This document shows positions 37,701 to 53,617 of a DNA stretch of 64,000 nt, in pieces (position 1 is the stretch's first letter; the number at the start of each line of letters is the position of its first letter). A program made the position numbers and the translations under genes. The notes under the pieces were generated by a model. The model did not search any database. It was given only the letters and a program-made list of their open reading frames with translations, and was not told the DNA's origin. This DNA comes from Yamagishiella unicocca (lineage: Eukaryota > Chlorophyta > Chlorophyceae > Chlamydomonadales > Volvocaceae): assembly GCA_003116995.1 (NCBI GenBank), contig BDSL01000026.1:682001-746000 (forward strand), in the 5' to 3' direction.

Positions 37701-39118
37701 CGGGCTGGTACCTCTGCGCGGTGTCATCCCCTTCGGCGTCAACCGGCCCTTCGAGCCGCCCTTCACGCACAACCCCACGCTCGCCCTAATGCTGGACACC
37801 GACTCGGACAACGACGACGTCAAAGACAGCGGCAGCGGCCAGGACAATGCCGTCAGTACCGGCTCCATACCCCACCCCGGCACCAGCGGTGCAGCTGCCC
37901 CAGCGCAGGCGTCCCACGTGCAGCGGCAGCTGTCCAGCGGCGCAGGGGCTGGAGGACTCGGCGGCCTGGGCCCCTTCGGCCGCCAGCCCAGTCGGCGGGG
38001 GTCGCTGTTCGGCAAGGTGTACGCACTGAACGTTGGGGAGCAGCCGCTGCTGCGGCTGATGCTGCAGGTAGAGGCGCGCGCAGGAAGGGGGGTGCACTGG
38101 GGGAACAGGAGTGCGGGGGGACGGGGACGTCTTTCGCTTGGAAGGCTCGCTTCCGCCTGACGCGTGAAGCCGTACGCCCAGTACGACGCCCTCGCTCGGT
38201 CGGTTGCTACCGCACGCTGCGCGTCACCACGAATTGCGGCTTCCAATCATACCGAATTTTCACTTTTGAAGCGGTAAAGTCGCCGTCCGTTGCCCTCGCC
38301 GCTACTCCACAACGGGCCTGACCTGCCGCCGGCCCCCGGGGTGCCGCTCCCCGACACGCCTCCTGCAGGCGCCTCTGGAGGTGCCGCTGCAACCAGGCGC
38401 CACGTTCGGCGGCGTGCTCGACTTCCGCCAGCCGACCCAGCCGGCGCAGCCGTCGTCGTCCTCGTCCGCGGGCTCCGCGGCGGCAGGGCCGGCGGGTGCG
38501 GTGCGGCCCGCTATGGCCTGCTACGACGTGGCGGTGCTGCTGGAGACGGAGGAAATAATATCGCCCGAGTGCAGGCCGCAGGTGTGTGACAGCCCCCGCT
38601 TGGCCGACTGGGTGCGGAAGCGGTGCCGCTCGCGTGCCCTTCGTAGGCATAGCCAAAAATGCGGTTGCTGCAGGTTGCTGCAGGTTGCTGCAGGTTGCTG
38701 CAGGTTGCTGCAAATCAAGGAGTAAAAACATGTGCGCCTGGCATGAACCTCCCTCTCCTTACCCTTGGATGTTGAAGCATCTCGCGCTCACACCCCTCCG
38801 CAGCACTACAAGCGGGACGGCAGCGGCGTCCCGAGCGGCTCGCCGTACATCATCCGGCGCCTCCACGCGGAGCACCACGAGCTGTGTTCCGACAGCGCCC
38901 TCACCTCATTCACGTTCTCGCTACCCGCCACCGCCACCCCGTCCTTCCGCACCCCCATGGTGGCTCTGCGGTGGGTGCTGCGCTTTGAGCTGACGGTGGG
39001 GCCGCGCATCAGCTTCACCGCCATGGACAAGCGCGCTCGCTCGCTGCGGCCCCCCCTGGAGCAGCTGGTGTGGTCGCTGCCGTTGATTTTGCGGCCACCG
39101 GTGGCTGTGCCTCGCTAG
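34725..39118 (+). CDS. RGP1: Rgp1 homologue, Rab6-GEF (Ric1-Rgp1) complex subunit
   Basis: With Ric1 it activates Rab6/Ypt6 at the Golgi. Exons: 34725-34799, 34886-35059, 35263-35354, 36076-36156, 36275 to about 36470, about 36561-36999, 37578-38067, 38369-38581, 38804-39118. All junctions fit GT-AG in phase except exon 5 to exon 6, where no GT donor of the needed phase exists. Family matches: VNLTLSKTYFLPGEIVQV at the start (an arrestin-like beta strand), LPPSFRGSAVRFFYLI, ALNVGEQPLLRLML, FGGVLDF, VAVLLETEEIISPECRP, then MVALRWVLRFEL and a closing LVWSLPLIL. Low-complexity Ser/Gly/Ala inserts in exons 6-8 lengthen it well beyond the animal protein (about 390 residues). A tandem repeat sits in the last intron. 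Confidence 0.85.
36008..36050. repeat. Dispersed short repeat, copy 1 (RGP1 intron 3)
   Basis: Begins GTCGGCCGTGGATTCGCGGA, then TTCTCTT and a CAAACCCTCCC end. The same 20-mer begins copy 2 at 41264 inside an EF-Tu intron, in the same orientation, followed by the same TTCTCTT and a similar AAACCCCCTCCC. The shared block is about 40 bp with a 3-bp indel. Confidence 0.75.
38663..38712. repeat. 10-bp tandem repeat, five copies, in the last RGP1 intron
   Basis: Unit GGTTGCTGCA, five perfect copies. It lies between the donor at 38582 and the acceptor at 38803, so it is spliced out. Confidence 0.92.
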
Positions 39119-40955
39119 TGTTGGAGGGGGCCAGGACGTGTGAGGCACCTAGGAGTGGAGTCATGCGGTGCGGTTCGCGTCGCGTCTTGAGGCCGCGCTG
39201 CCGGGGTATACTGCGCGCCGTTCATGTGGGCCGGGGCTAGGGGTGTAGATGTTTCGAGTTTCGTCGTCGAGTGTACTCATATTACTCCACAGGCCGTGTA
39301 GGACGGGATGGGAGGTACAGTGTCCAGGTTCGGTGCCTGGGTAAATCGGTCCGCGTAGGCAGGCTAGTTGCCATATCAGTGCTAGGATGGCGATTGAGGG
39401 GGGTCCATGGTGGCTGGGGTTGTGCGAGTCGAATCGCCCACTGCCCGAAGGCTAGGTACGTCGTCTGTTTGGCAGACCGGAAAGACCTGGTGGGGGCGAA
39501 CCGTAACAGGTGTGGGTACCGCAACCCGCGCAGTAAGAATTGAGCGCATGCTCCTGAGTATCGCGAGTATACTGGCTATCCGTACAAACACTGGAGGTGC
39601 TGAGTCCGGACCCTGTTTGTCCGGGTCCACACATGTATTGAAAGGAATCGGGTGCTCCTGCCAAGGGAGTGCCAAGAAAAGTAGTTATTGATACTCGTGG
39701 CGTGGGATTGGGGTTGCTGAGAAGTCCTACCCGCAGCCGACGAGGCAGCTATGGACTGGAGGATGCAGGTGTGCGTCACGTGTGCGGCGCCTGCAGCCTC
39801 CCTGTGCGTGTGCGTGTGTGTGTAAGGCGTGAGTGTGCGCGCGACGCGTGGGTTACTGCGGCGAGGGGGCGGCAGGAAAAGATTAGTGAGCAGCAGCGTG
39901 CCATGTGAGTGTGTATAAGATAGGTGATGGGACACAAGCCAACCTGGCAGCATGCATGGGGCACTCAGAGAAAGCGAATTCTCAGTAGCGACCACGGGGT
40001 GGTTTGACAGCGTTGCAAATGAGCGCCGGTAGATATGGATACCGGCAGCATGGCAGCATACAACCGTGAAGGTGAGGGCGAGACTCGCTCCAACCGTCAT
40101 GCCCGCTTCTTGGCATGTCAATCCAGCTTGAGTAGCCGTGACGCAGCGGTGTTACGGTTGAGACCCCGGCAGCATCCCCGGCAGCTTGCCGCCGTAATAC
40201 TACTGAATGTCAAAAGCCGCACGTAGGGTTGTAGCCTGCACCCCACATATGCTGGTTACATTTTGCCGTGCAGCGACGCGCGCCCCATCCTGCCCCACCC
40301 AAGATGCTCATGGTGCTCCGTCTCAGGCACACGGCGCACCGGTCGCTTCCGATAAGCCTTTCAAGGATGCAGGCTGTGCCACAGGACACTTGCTTGGGTC
40401 GTGATCGCATACCGGTACACAATTGAAACCAGGCTGGCAGGGAGGAGACGAACAAGCGTCTCCAAACATACCAGCTGTGGATGTAGGTACGCTTACATAC
40501 GTGACCTCAACCACGCGCCGCACAAGCAGGTGGATGATAGGTAGGTCGGCATGACGCATGTCGCCCGTCAGGCGCCCCTCTTGCCGAACATGCCCTGGGC
40601 AGAGTCCACTCTGCACCCTAGACTCGCCTACTGCCCTCATCAGACTCCCGTTTCGGGCTCTCTAGTGTCACTACGATGCCTGGGCGCACTGCACTCGTGT
40701 TGCAAAGTGTGCACTCCGCTGTCGTGTCCTCTCACTTCTTCCTTCGCCCCGCCGTCAGTAACCCATCAGGTTGTTGGCAGACAACGTCAACGTCAGTAAC
40801 GCCCTCATATAAGGCCAACCAAGGTTCTGGACCGCCGCACACTGGTCGTGCCCGCGACATGTTGAACGTACTTAATTCAGCGCGAGCAAGGCTCTTTCGG
40901 TTGGTCCTTACAACCGTCAACTGGCCAGGCAAACCGAGCCGTGTTTTGGGGATCA
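39119..40955. other. Convergent spacer between RGP1 and mitochondrial EF-Tu
   Basis: Carries the 3' flanks of both genes; the EF-Tu poly(A) motif is at 40908-40912. The frames at 39576-40121 (minus) and 40676-41293 (plus) show no motif and are probably chance. Nothing else recognised. Confidence 0.55.
40908..40912 (-). terminator. TGTAA poly(A) signal of mitochondrial EF-Tu
   Basis: TTACA on the plus strand, i.e. TGTAA on the coding strand, 44 nt past the EF-Tu stop. Motif and position only. Confidence 0.45.
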
Positions 40956-46058
<5,103 letters not shown>

Positions 46059-47890
46059 TTCAGGAGCGATCCGGTAACTAAAAAGACGCTAATATGGGTG
46101 CAAGGTTTCTACCAATGCCGCTGCGGTCCAGCGCGCTGTAATGAGTTGAAGAGTTAAAGACTGGCGTATCTAGCGGCTGTGTTCCGCTATGCCCCCCGAT
46201 ACCTAGGTCTCCCTATAACCAGTTAAAACTACTCAGACATGACGCATTAGCCAGAATATCGACTATTGCGGTACACGACATGTTTCGATTACATACCGGT
46301 ACCCCTCCACCGGCACTATTTCTCCATGTATCCACAATACGAGGTTTGCCAATATATAATTGCTCTTTCAATATAAAACAATGCATCGATCGATCGCACG
46401 CTTCTTGCCCACCGAACAGGATCAATGCTTTCGATCGACAACTGCAAAGCGCACACTATGGACGGCTGGCACCGTATGAGCACGATACTGGTAGATGAAC
46501 TGCAAAATTGAAGGGTGCCGACTGTGGTGAAGAGCTCTGTCCTGGCTAAGAGACGCCACCCATGTTTCCCACACGTATGGCAATTGCGTTACCTACTCGT
46601 TTCCCTAAGCAGAAAGGGGGATCTAGCTACTGACGGGGACTGGATGTGCGACGCAACGTGCGCGATTGCTGCACCGAGGAAGCTTGCAGGCGGTGATTGG
46701 TTGATTGTGTTGGGGTGACAATCACTTGTCGAGGTGTAGCCTAGGGTGGGCGGAGCAGGGCGGAGTTGAGATGGGACACGGGTTGGGGGGCAGCGACGCA
46801 GGGTGACGCTCGACAGCCGCCATCCTGGAACAAATTCGTTGCGAAGGCCGAAAACTGTTTGTGTTGTTGCGACGTGTATGTGTGCAAGGTATGGCCTAAA
46901 TGGTATGGAACTTATAGGGCGTTTGTCACGTACATATGACAGCACTGCATCGTCGGTGGCTGTCTCGATCTGTCGGGCGCTTGTGCTGCTCACCGTCAGA
47001 TCTGCGCCACCTGAGTACGGCTGATGGTACCCACGTTCAGGAGTAGAGAAAGGTGTATTTTGCCTGCCTTATCCTGAGCCCTCATTTCGCGTTCAATCCC
47101 CGTAACTCAGCTGTGTAGAAAACATGCGGAATTTTCATGCCGGTACCTTCCAGATCAATTTGGGGCATATTGCTGGTAGCGTGCAACCCGGGCTGGCTGA
47201 TGGCCCCCTGTCTTTAGCCTGCTGTGCACATCAGCCGAATATCGCATCCCCGTCTGCCTCGGCGTCACGAGCTGTCCACGTTCAGCTGCGTACAGGCTTA
47301 CCGCTCTGCACATATCATAACATAGTGTAGACCCAAACTACGGCCTTGGGGCCCGGTCCTCTTAAGCCTTCACAACCGTGACCATCACTGCCCATCATAT
47401 AAGCGCCACCAGCAGCCGACTCCACAAAACTCCCACATCGATGCTCAGTCTGGTGCATCCAAACCGTGCTGGACAGACAAGCACCGTTGCGTCTAACTAC
47501 ATCGCACCTCGTGCAGCATACTGGCAGCATACTGCCCCGGTGGCCAAGTCAACAAGAGCAACAGCGGGGAAATGCTGTTGGTTACGGTGATATGCCCCAG
47601 GTCCGGATTTCATTTCGACCCTTGAGAGATGAAACCCTCGGTGTCACTTTTTCAGTCCTGTGTACCGTTATCGGTACCACTTTCGTGTCGTTACCAAGTG
47701 CATCCAGGGCCCACCCGCGCCTGCCGTCGCTCCATGCAGGACTAAAAACACACATGAATAGCACGATCATGGACATGAGGCTCGCGTTGTCGCCCCATAC
47801 GTACGCGAAGCCCCTACAGCACGGCAGGGCGAAAACGAGGAATGCGTATCAAGTACGCGGCCCCTCGCGCTCAGACGTGCCACCCCATTC
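46059..47890. other. Spacer between EF-Tu (5' side) and V-ATPase C (3' side)
   Basis: Should hold the EF-Tu promoter near 46060-46300. The minus-strand frame 46589-46993 and the plus frame 47466-47894 have no motif and lack splicing partners. Nothing else recognised. Confidence 0.5.
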
Positions 47891-50366
47891 TTAGGCCGCC
47901 GCGTAATCCGTGTTCAGCGTGAGCGACACGTAGGGGTGTAGTTCGGTGTCACCCGCAAGACCGGCGCCAAGGCTGGATCCGTCATCCTTCCAGTACTGGC
48001 TTTTGCCTGCCGTCAGCCGCCGAGTAGGGGTAGGAAACGAACATATCAGTCATACTATCCAACCAAGAGCTTGATATCAGATTGCGTGTTAGGCAAGTCC
48101 AGGCAAGTTCGGAAGAAGTGCCGAGCCCTACAAATAATACGGTATGCGGACACCCTTTATATCTCCCCATGCCAGCCCTTCTAAGCTTTTCCATCTTTTT
48201 CGTGCCTGGCAGCCCATCCGCATAATCTCTTGCCACGAACGCCATTGCCATGCGCCAGGCCCACAGTTTTCCCAGCAGTTTTCCCACACAGCTTCTCTCA
48301 CCGCCACCAAATGTCGTATCCAGTTCTGCGCGCAGCCTGTTCTCGGCTTTCTCTTGCGGCCGCAAGACGGCCGCCTGGAAGGCGGGCGGAAGGCCGTATC
48401 GAAGGATGCTCTCCACGAATAACCGCACGACGAGCACGTGCATGTAGCAGGTGAAAGCCTGCAGAGGCACGATTACCGCTGATTGTAATACGAATCTCAT
48501 GCAAACAGCAATCAAAGTATGTCAAGAGGTGCAGCCGCGAAAACAGCGGAAAGACAGGTTCTGCATCGCCGCCCCCATACACCAACTGACTGCGCGTTGA
48601 CGCTTGGACGCAACGATCGCTGCAGATACGGAACCCGCTGTACTAACCTCCCCGTACGCGGTCTTGCACCACTGCTCCAGGGCTGCCTTCTTCTGCTCCA
48701 CATCCCGCTTAAGCTGCTCTGCCTGCGCAGCCGACAGCTCCAAACCCTCCGTGGGCGCGGAATACTCGCGCACCTGTAGGGTAGTTGAAGACTGCTAGTC
48801 AAGATGTGCAAGCTACCGTGGTTGCCCAAGTCAACCATTGGGCTTTCATAGTGTAGCAGGCGTACTTCAACCAGGACAACTTCATTGACGTACGTGCACT
48901 TTATAGATGCATGTGACGTGTGATGTGATGCGCCACACGTCTAGACTTATACATTGTCAACTGCCAACTGCCAGAACCGCCAACACGCCTCGCTGTTTGC
49001 AAGATTTTGCGGGCAAATCCCAAGAGCTGTCCCAGCGAAGCTTCTCGCCGCCTTGCTTGGATGCATACCATATCCGCACTGCGCCATCATGTATCTCAAA
49101 CTGAAACCCCTGACCAAAACCTCTCAGTTTATCGCTTTATCCCATAGAAACAAGGCACGGCGACAAGCTTGTCACCAGCACAACATGAACAACGGTGTCT
49201 TGTGCGACGTTTCGGGCATGAGTACACGCACTCGTGAGCACTTGTGAGCTGGCCCGATTCTTAAGACGGCAGAATGACGATGGCGTGACGCGCGCACCCC
49301 GTCTATTGCGGACACATACGAACACAGTACGGCAGACGCTTGACATCCCCAGGACACGGCAACAACTCAGCTTGCGGCTGCTAACTAACCTGGTATCCCT
49401 TGGTTCGCGCAGCTGCCTTGAAGTCATCAATAACGCGCTTAAAGAGGACGACAGACACCAGTGCGTAGTCATTGTCTTCCGCAATCAACACCGAGGACCG
49501 CGGCACCTGCTCAAGCGCACCAGTTTGCACATGGACGCATGTCCCCGTATGTCATGTTCGGGGGCGCTGGAACGTGGGGCAAACTCGTGTCAAAGGGTGT
49601 GGGTATACGGTTTCGGCAGTGTTTGCAGCTGGTTTGGCAAAGGGTCCATTCCTCGCCGCACGTGTACCCACAACGAAGTTGCACATCTTCGCGTAGCCAT
49701 CCTCCCATTCCTTCATGGCGAACTTGGAGAGGATGACGAAGAGCGTCGCGAGGTGCTCCGTGTCGATCACCTGCTGCGGCTTGACAACCTGGTTGATATC
49801 CCGCACCGCCAAGCTACCTTGCGCTTTCCGCGTAAGCTGGCTGAGCTGGCTCTTCAGAGTGTTGTACTCGCTGGCCTTGACCTGTTCGCAAGTGCACCGT
49901 GATGATTGGATGATCACAAATTGTGCACTGCCTACAAGGTGAGCTATAAGTATTCAAGTCAACATACCTTCAGGTCATCCTCAATCCGACTGACCAATTC
50001 AGTCATCTTCTCGACCGTCTCCTTCAGCGGCCTTCGGGCTGGAAACTTGGCCTCGTCCCACTTGAACCGCTGCACGTATGTTTCCGTTGATACGCCCTCC
50101 ACCTTCATGCTAGCTAATGACTTGGCTCCGCCCGCGTCGTTAACCTGACGCTTTACTTTTGAGACCACGGCCTCAATCATATTGGAGTTCTTGCTGAGGT
50201 CGTCGCTGAGCGCCATAAGAGAATCAAGCGTACCAACGCGAAGCTCTGGGATTTCCAGCTTGTGGCTGGTGCAGAGCGATGATGCGCTTGTTTTCTCTTG
50301 CAGTAGCTCCCAGACTGCATCTTTCCTCCTGTTGTGGAGCTGCAACGAAACGAGCCAATATACCAT
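47891..50366 (-). CDS. VHA-C: V-type H+-ATPase subunit C
   Basis: Peripheral-stalk subunit of V1, which links catalytic head and membrane sector and controls V1-Vo assembly; acts on vacuole, Golgi and contractile-vacuole membranes. Six exons close in frame: 50366-49968, 49881-49672, 49506-49390, 48773-48648, 48458-48302, 48006-47891, giving 374 residues, close to the human 382. Landmarks: VYWLVSLQ at the start, LEIPELRVGTLDSLMALSDDL, RFKWDEAKFPARRPL, KASEYNTLKSQLSQL, VPRSSVLIAEDNDYAL, FKRVIDDFKAAARTKGY, FVESILRYGLPPAFQAAV and a closing HPYVSLTLNTDY. The first exon carries over a third of the protein. All introns are GT-AG. Confidence 0.96.
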
Positions 50367-51369
50367 TGGGAAGCGTCCCCAACGCGAGCTCCAAAGACGG
50401 ACCTACGCAGCAAATAGCTTCAAACACCGAGGCTAACACCTATCAAGTTAGTACTTTTATGAGGTGTAAACGCTTCACAAGCTTGTAATGTAATTTCAAT
50501 GGCTGGCTACTCTGGAACACTGGAGCAGTTTGGGGTTGTCGTCCGACTGTACTGCATTTCTGTAAGACGCTCGCATCAACGCATCAACGCATATGGTGAC
50601 ACGGAATGCTTTGGGCGCAGCACCTCCGGGGAATTTTAGTCGGCCGTAAATTGGAAATAAATCTGGCCGGGGGGGGATAGGGGTCTCAGGTTGCTGTAGG
50701 GCGGCTTGGTATTAGGTTCGGCACTTCGGTTGTCCCGGACGCATTGGAGCAGGTACGTACTGTAATGCATCCATGTACTCCATCATTTTTGAGCTGTTCG
50801 AAAGATAGGAACCAGAAGCGTTGAACGGGTTTAACCATGTTGTCTCGTCCAGTGTTCTCCTGGTCCCGGAGCGAATAGCATCAGGTTTGGACGTGCTGGG
50901 TCTAACATAGCTGTTAGCCCCCTTAGTGCATGTTACAAATACGTCCATTACGGTGAAAAGCGAAGGCGGTTCGGCTAGAAGTTAGGTACTTCAGTGCCGT
51001 ACAGCCATCGCGCATCCCTAATGCACGTTTGCAAACAACGAAGCGTATATCGGATGTTACTTTTGCAAATTGTGCTATGAAGCATCCCAATTCTGGAAAT
51101 GTTCAGCCTGTGTTATGAATCTGAAGGTTGCCGCGTGACAAGCCACGATGGAGCCATTAAGTGCAAAGAGATGACATTTTGCGGATATACTACAGTAAGG
51201 AATCCATTCATGGGCGATTGCCAGGTTCCTAATGTACCGGTACTCCAGGGAGCGCTCAATTCGCAACAAGTCCCTAGCAGAGGGAGTTCACCTGTAATAC
51301 TGGTGTATTTATGTTTCTGATCTTTAGCCAGCGTTTGCCCGCGGTACTGGTTCAGGCCTAACACATCAT
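50367..51369. other. Divergent spacer between V-ATPase C and the propeller-protein gene
   Basis: Both flanking genes start here. No conserved frame, RNA gene or strong repeat seen; short G-runs near 50670 are the only compositional feature. The two promoters must lie inside. Confidence 0.5.
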
Positions 51370-53617
51370 ATGTGCTCGTTTGTGCATTACATTGCGCTAC
51401 TGTTCCAGTTATGTCTTGCGCGAGCATATCATATTAGGGTTCACCCGCCATGCCAACTACGGGATTCCTCGGAGGTTGTTTTCGAGCGCCTAGAAGACGT
51501 AACAGCGCTACTCCATGGCAATGTGGTCCCGGCAGCCACCTGCATTTTCAATCCGTCAGTCACGCATTTGCGAGATGACATATACGTGTGGGCGGCTCGC
51601 GCCTACGCAACAAGGGACAGGCGTTTTGCTTGCTTTGAAAGCTATGAGACGCCACGCCCCCCTCTAACCTACGATGGGTGGAAGGGGGTAAATTTTCTTG
51701 TACTAGCTACAATACAAACCACTTGGAACGCCGAGGGCAAACTCGTGCACAAGCTCTTGGGCCACGCAAAGGTAAACTGTGTGGGTGTGTCTTTCGCATC
51801 GTCACCTCCCTTCATTGCCAGTTCTGTACCCCCTTCCTACCCGTCGTGTGTTTAGGAGGCCGATCACCCGCCGCGCACATCACATCCGCTCCCTAATTCC
51901 TTCGTTTGCACAATTCTACGATCGCAAGTTCACTCCGCCTGCCCCTTACTGTAGATTGACGTTCCCATGGAGGATGGGCGCCTTTTTAAGGATGCTGAGG
52001 GAGCCATCTGGCTTCTTGCCCATTTTCCAAAAGGAGGTAGCATGACTGTCTCATTAGTCAACGCTAACTGCAGTCTCCAGGCAACAGGGAATATGGGGTG
52101 TGATTTGAGCCTGGGTGGAACGCGAATCCTTTGGTACCTAAAGATGATGAAGGTGCGTGGGTTTTAGCCATAATTATGGTCGCCGCCTTCTCCACCGCTT
52201 ATACCGTGTGTTTTGTCTACCCGCGAGCATTGGATTGGGGTAATCTCACGCCTGATGCAAGCCTATATGGAGGCCTGGGAACGGCTGCGAGTTGTGTTCT
52301 AGCCTGGTATGGCCTAGGTAGTTTACGGTACGGCCTAGGTAGCATAGTTTCTGCCCATGCAAACGGTCATGCCGTACATGTCAGTGAACATTGCATTGCC
52401 AAACAACTGGGAATTCACCTGCTGATCGCATATTTAGTGTTATGGGCTCCTGGGCCTGTGCATGTTTACATTTGGCACACTGTCGTACAGCGATATGCGC
52501 AATACATCATGCAAACACAAATTGTACCTACGTTCCGCTGGTGTCCTGCCCTGCAGATTGAGAAGAATTGGGTAAGTTCGAGGGGCCTCTTCGGTCCAAG
52601 CTGTTTGCGACCTGGCTGAACAGCTGACCTTTGCTGTCAGGTGCCTCACAACGGATCAATGCGAATGTCATATCCACTGTACCCAACCTTCACGCCTCAT
52701 AGCGTCTTCGAGTGGGGATCGTATCGCGACCCTGTGATCAAATATGCGTTCGACAGTGTGGCTCCTGAAGAAGAGTTCTTTTCAATTGTCCACAAAACGT
52801 ACGCCGGCCTCCTCGAGTTTGCTGGGTCAACGCCAGCAATCCTACACGATGATGGACAGTCGTACGTCGCCGTTGGCCACATGCGCGCGCACGCGTTATG
52901 TTTCCACGACTTGACCAACAGTTCAGTCAGTTCCTCGTGTGCAGCTTTGGCGCAAAAGGGTGGCAGACACGGCTTAAAGTTCTTTGAGTATCGCCATCTC
53001 GACGGACACACTTACAGCCATCATTACAAGGAATACGCGTTATTCTTCTACAAGTAGGTTGGACGCGTGGTGTGTGCTGTAGGTGTATCGTCGTGCGAGT
53101 GGAATCTTACACCATTCCTGCTCTGTTGAGGGTTTTGCTGCCCATTTAAGCGTAATTAGCGCATTACACATGCATACCTTCGGTAAAATGCGCAACGTTA
53201 AGGGATGGAAGCGTGGGTCCTCCCTAGTGCCCTAGCCTCCATCGCTCCTACCATGTTGGGTTGTGCACTTCAGCATCCCTGCTCTGCACGGCAATATTGA
53301 GCGGTTGGTTACTTCTCAGCCGTAACACGGACTCTGCCTCACCTCGCAGGTTCACCGCGGCGCGTCCGTACCAAATCACACATATGAGTTACGCGTTTGT
53401 CCCATGTACCCTTCACCATTCGGGCATCGCGTTTCCGGCTGGTTTGGAGCGGATTGGACCATCGCGCGATTTCCTGATATCGTTTGGGGAGGCTAATCGC
53501 TATTCACGCCTAATGACTATCTCGGCAGGGAAGTTCGACCAGCTTCTCGTCCCAATGAGCGAGATGCGCGGCGTTGCGGCGTCGTACTCGCTTTGTACAA
53601 TGCCGTGCGCGAAGTGA
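51370..53617 (+). CDS. Secretory protein, probable five-bladed propeller glycosidase/mannosyltransferase-like
   Basis: Function not certain. Five exons close in frame: 51370-51771, 51955-52152, 52557-52571, 52641-53053, 53350-53617; 431 residues. The N-terminus (HYIALLFQLCLARA after MCSFV) looks like a cleavable signal peptide, so it probably works in the ER/Golgi lumen or outside the cell. Motifs resemble the GH43/GH130 and GT91 propeller families: FNPSVTHLRDDIYVWAARAY, MEDGRLFKDAEGAIWLLAH, EKNWVPH followed by MSYPLYP, AILHDDGQSYVAVGHMR, then AFVPCTLHHSGIAFPAGLER and SRDFLISFGEANRYSRLM near the end. EKNW is supplied by a 15-nt exon. Acidic residues that could be catalytic (ED in exon 2, E in EKNW) are present, but I cannot say which reaction it performs. 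An in-frame TAG at 53055 is avoided by the AA|GTAGGT donor. Confidence 0.75.

Noticed and set aside
52131..52619. Plus-strand frame of 162 codons containing IEKNW
   Set aside because: Upstream of the motif it is unrelated to the propeller pattern; the previous exon in a different frame supplies the expected sequence, leaving only the 15-nt exon.
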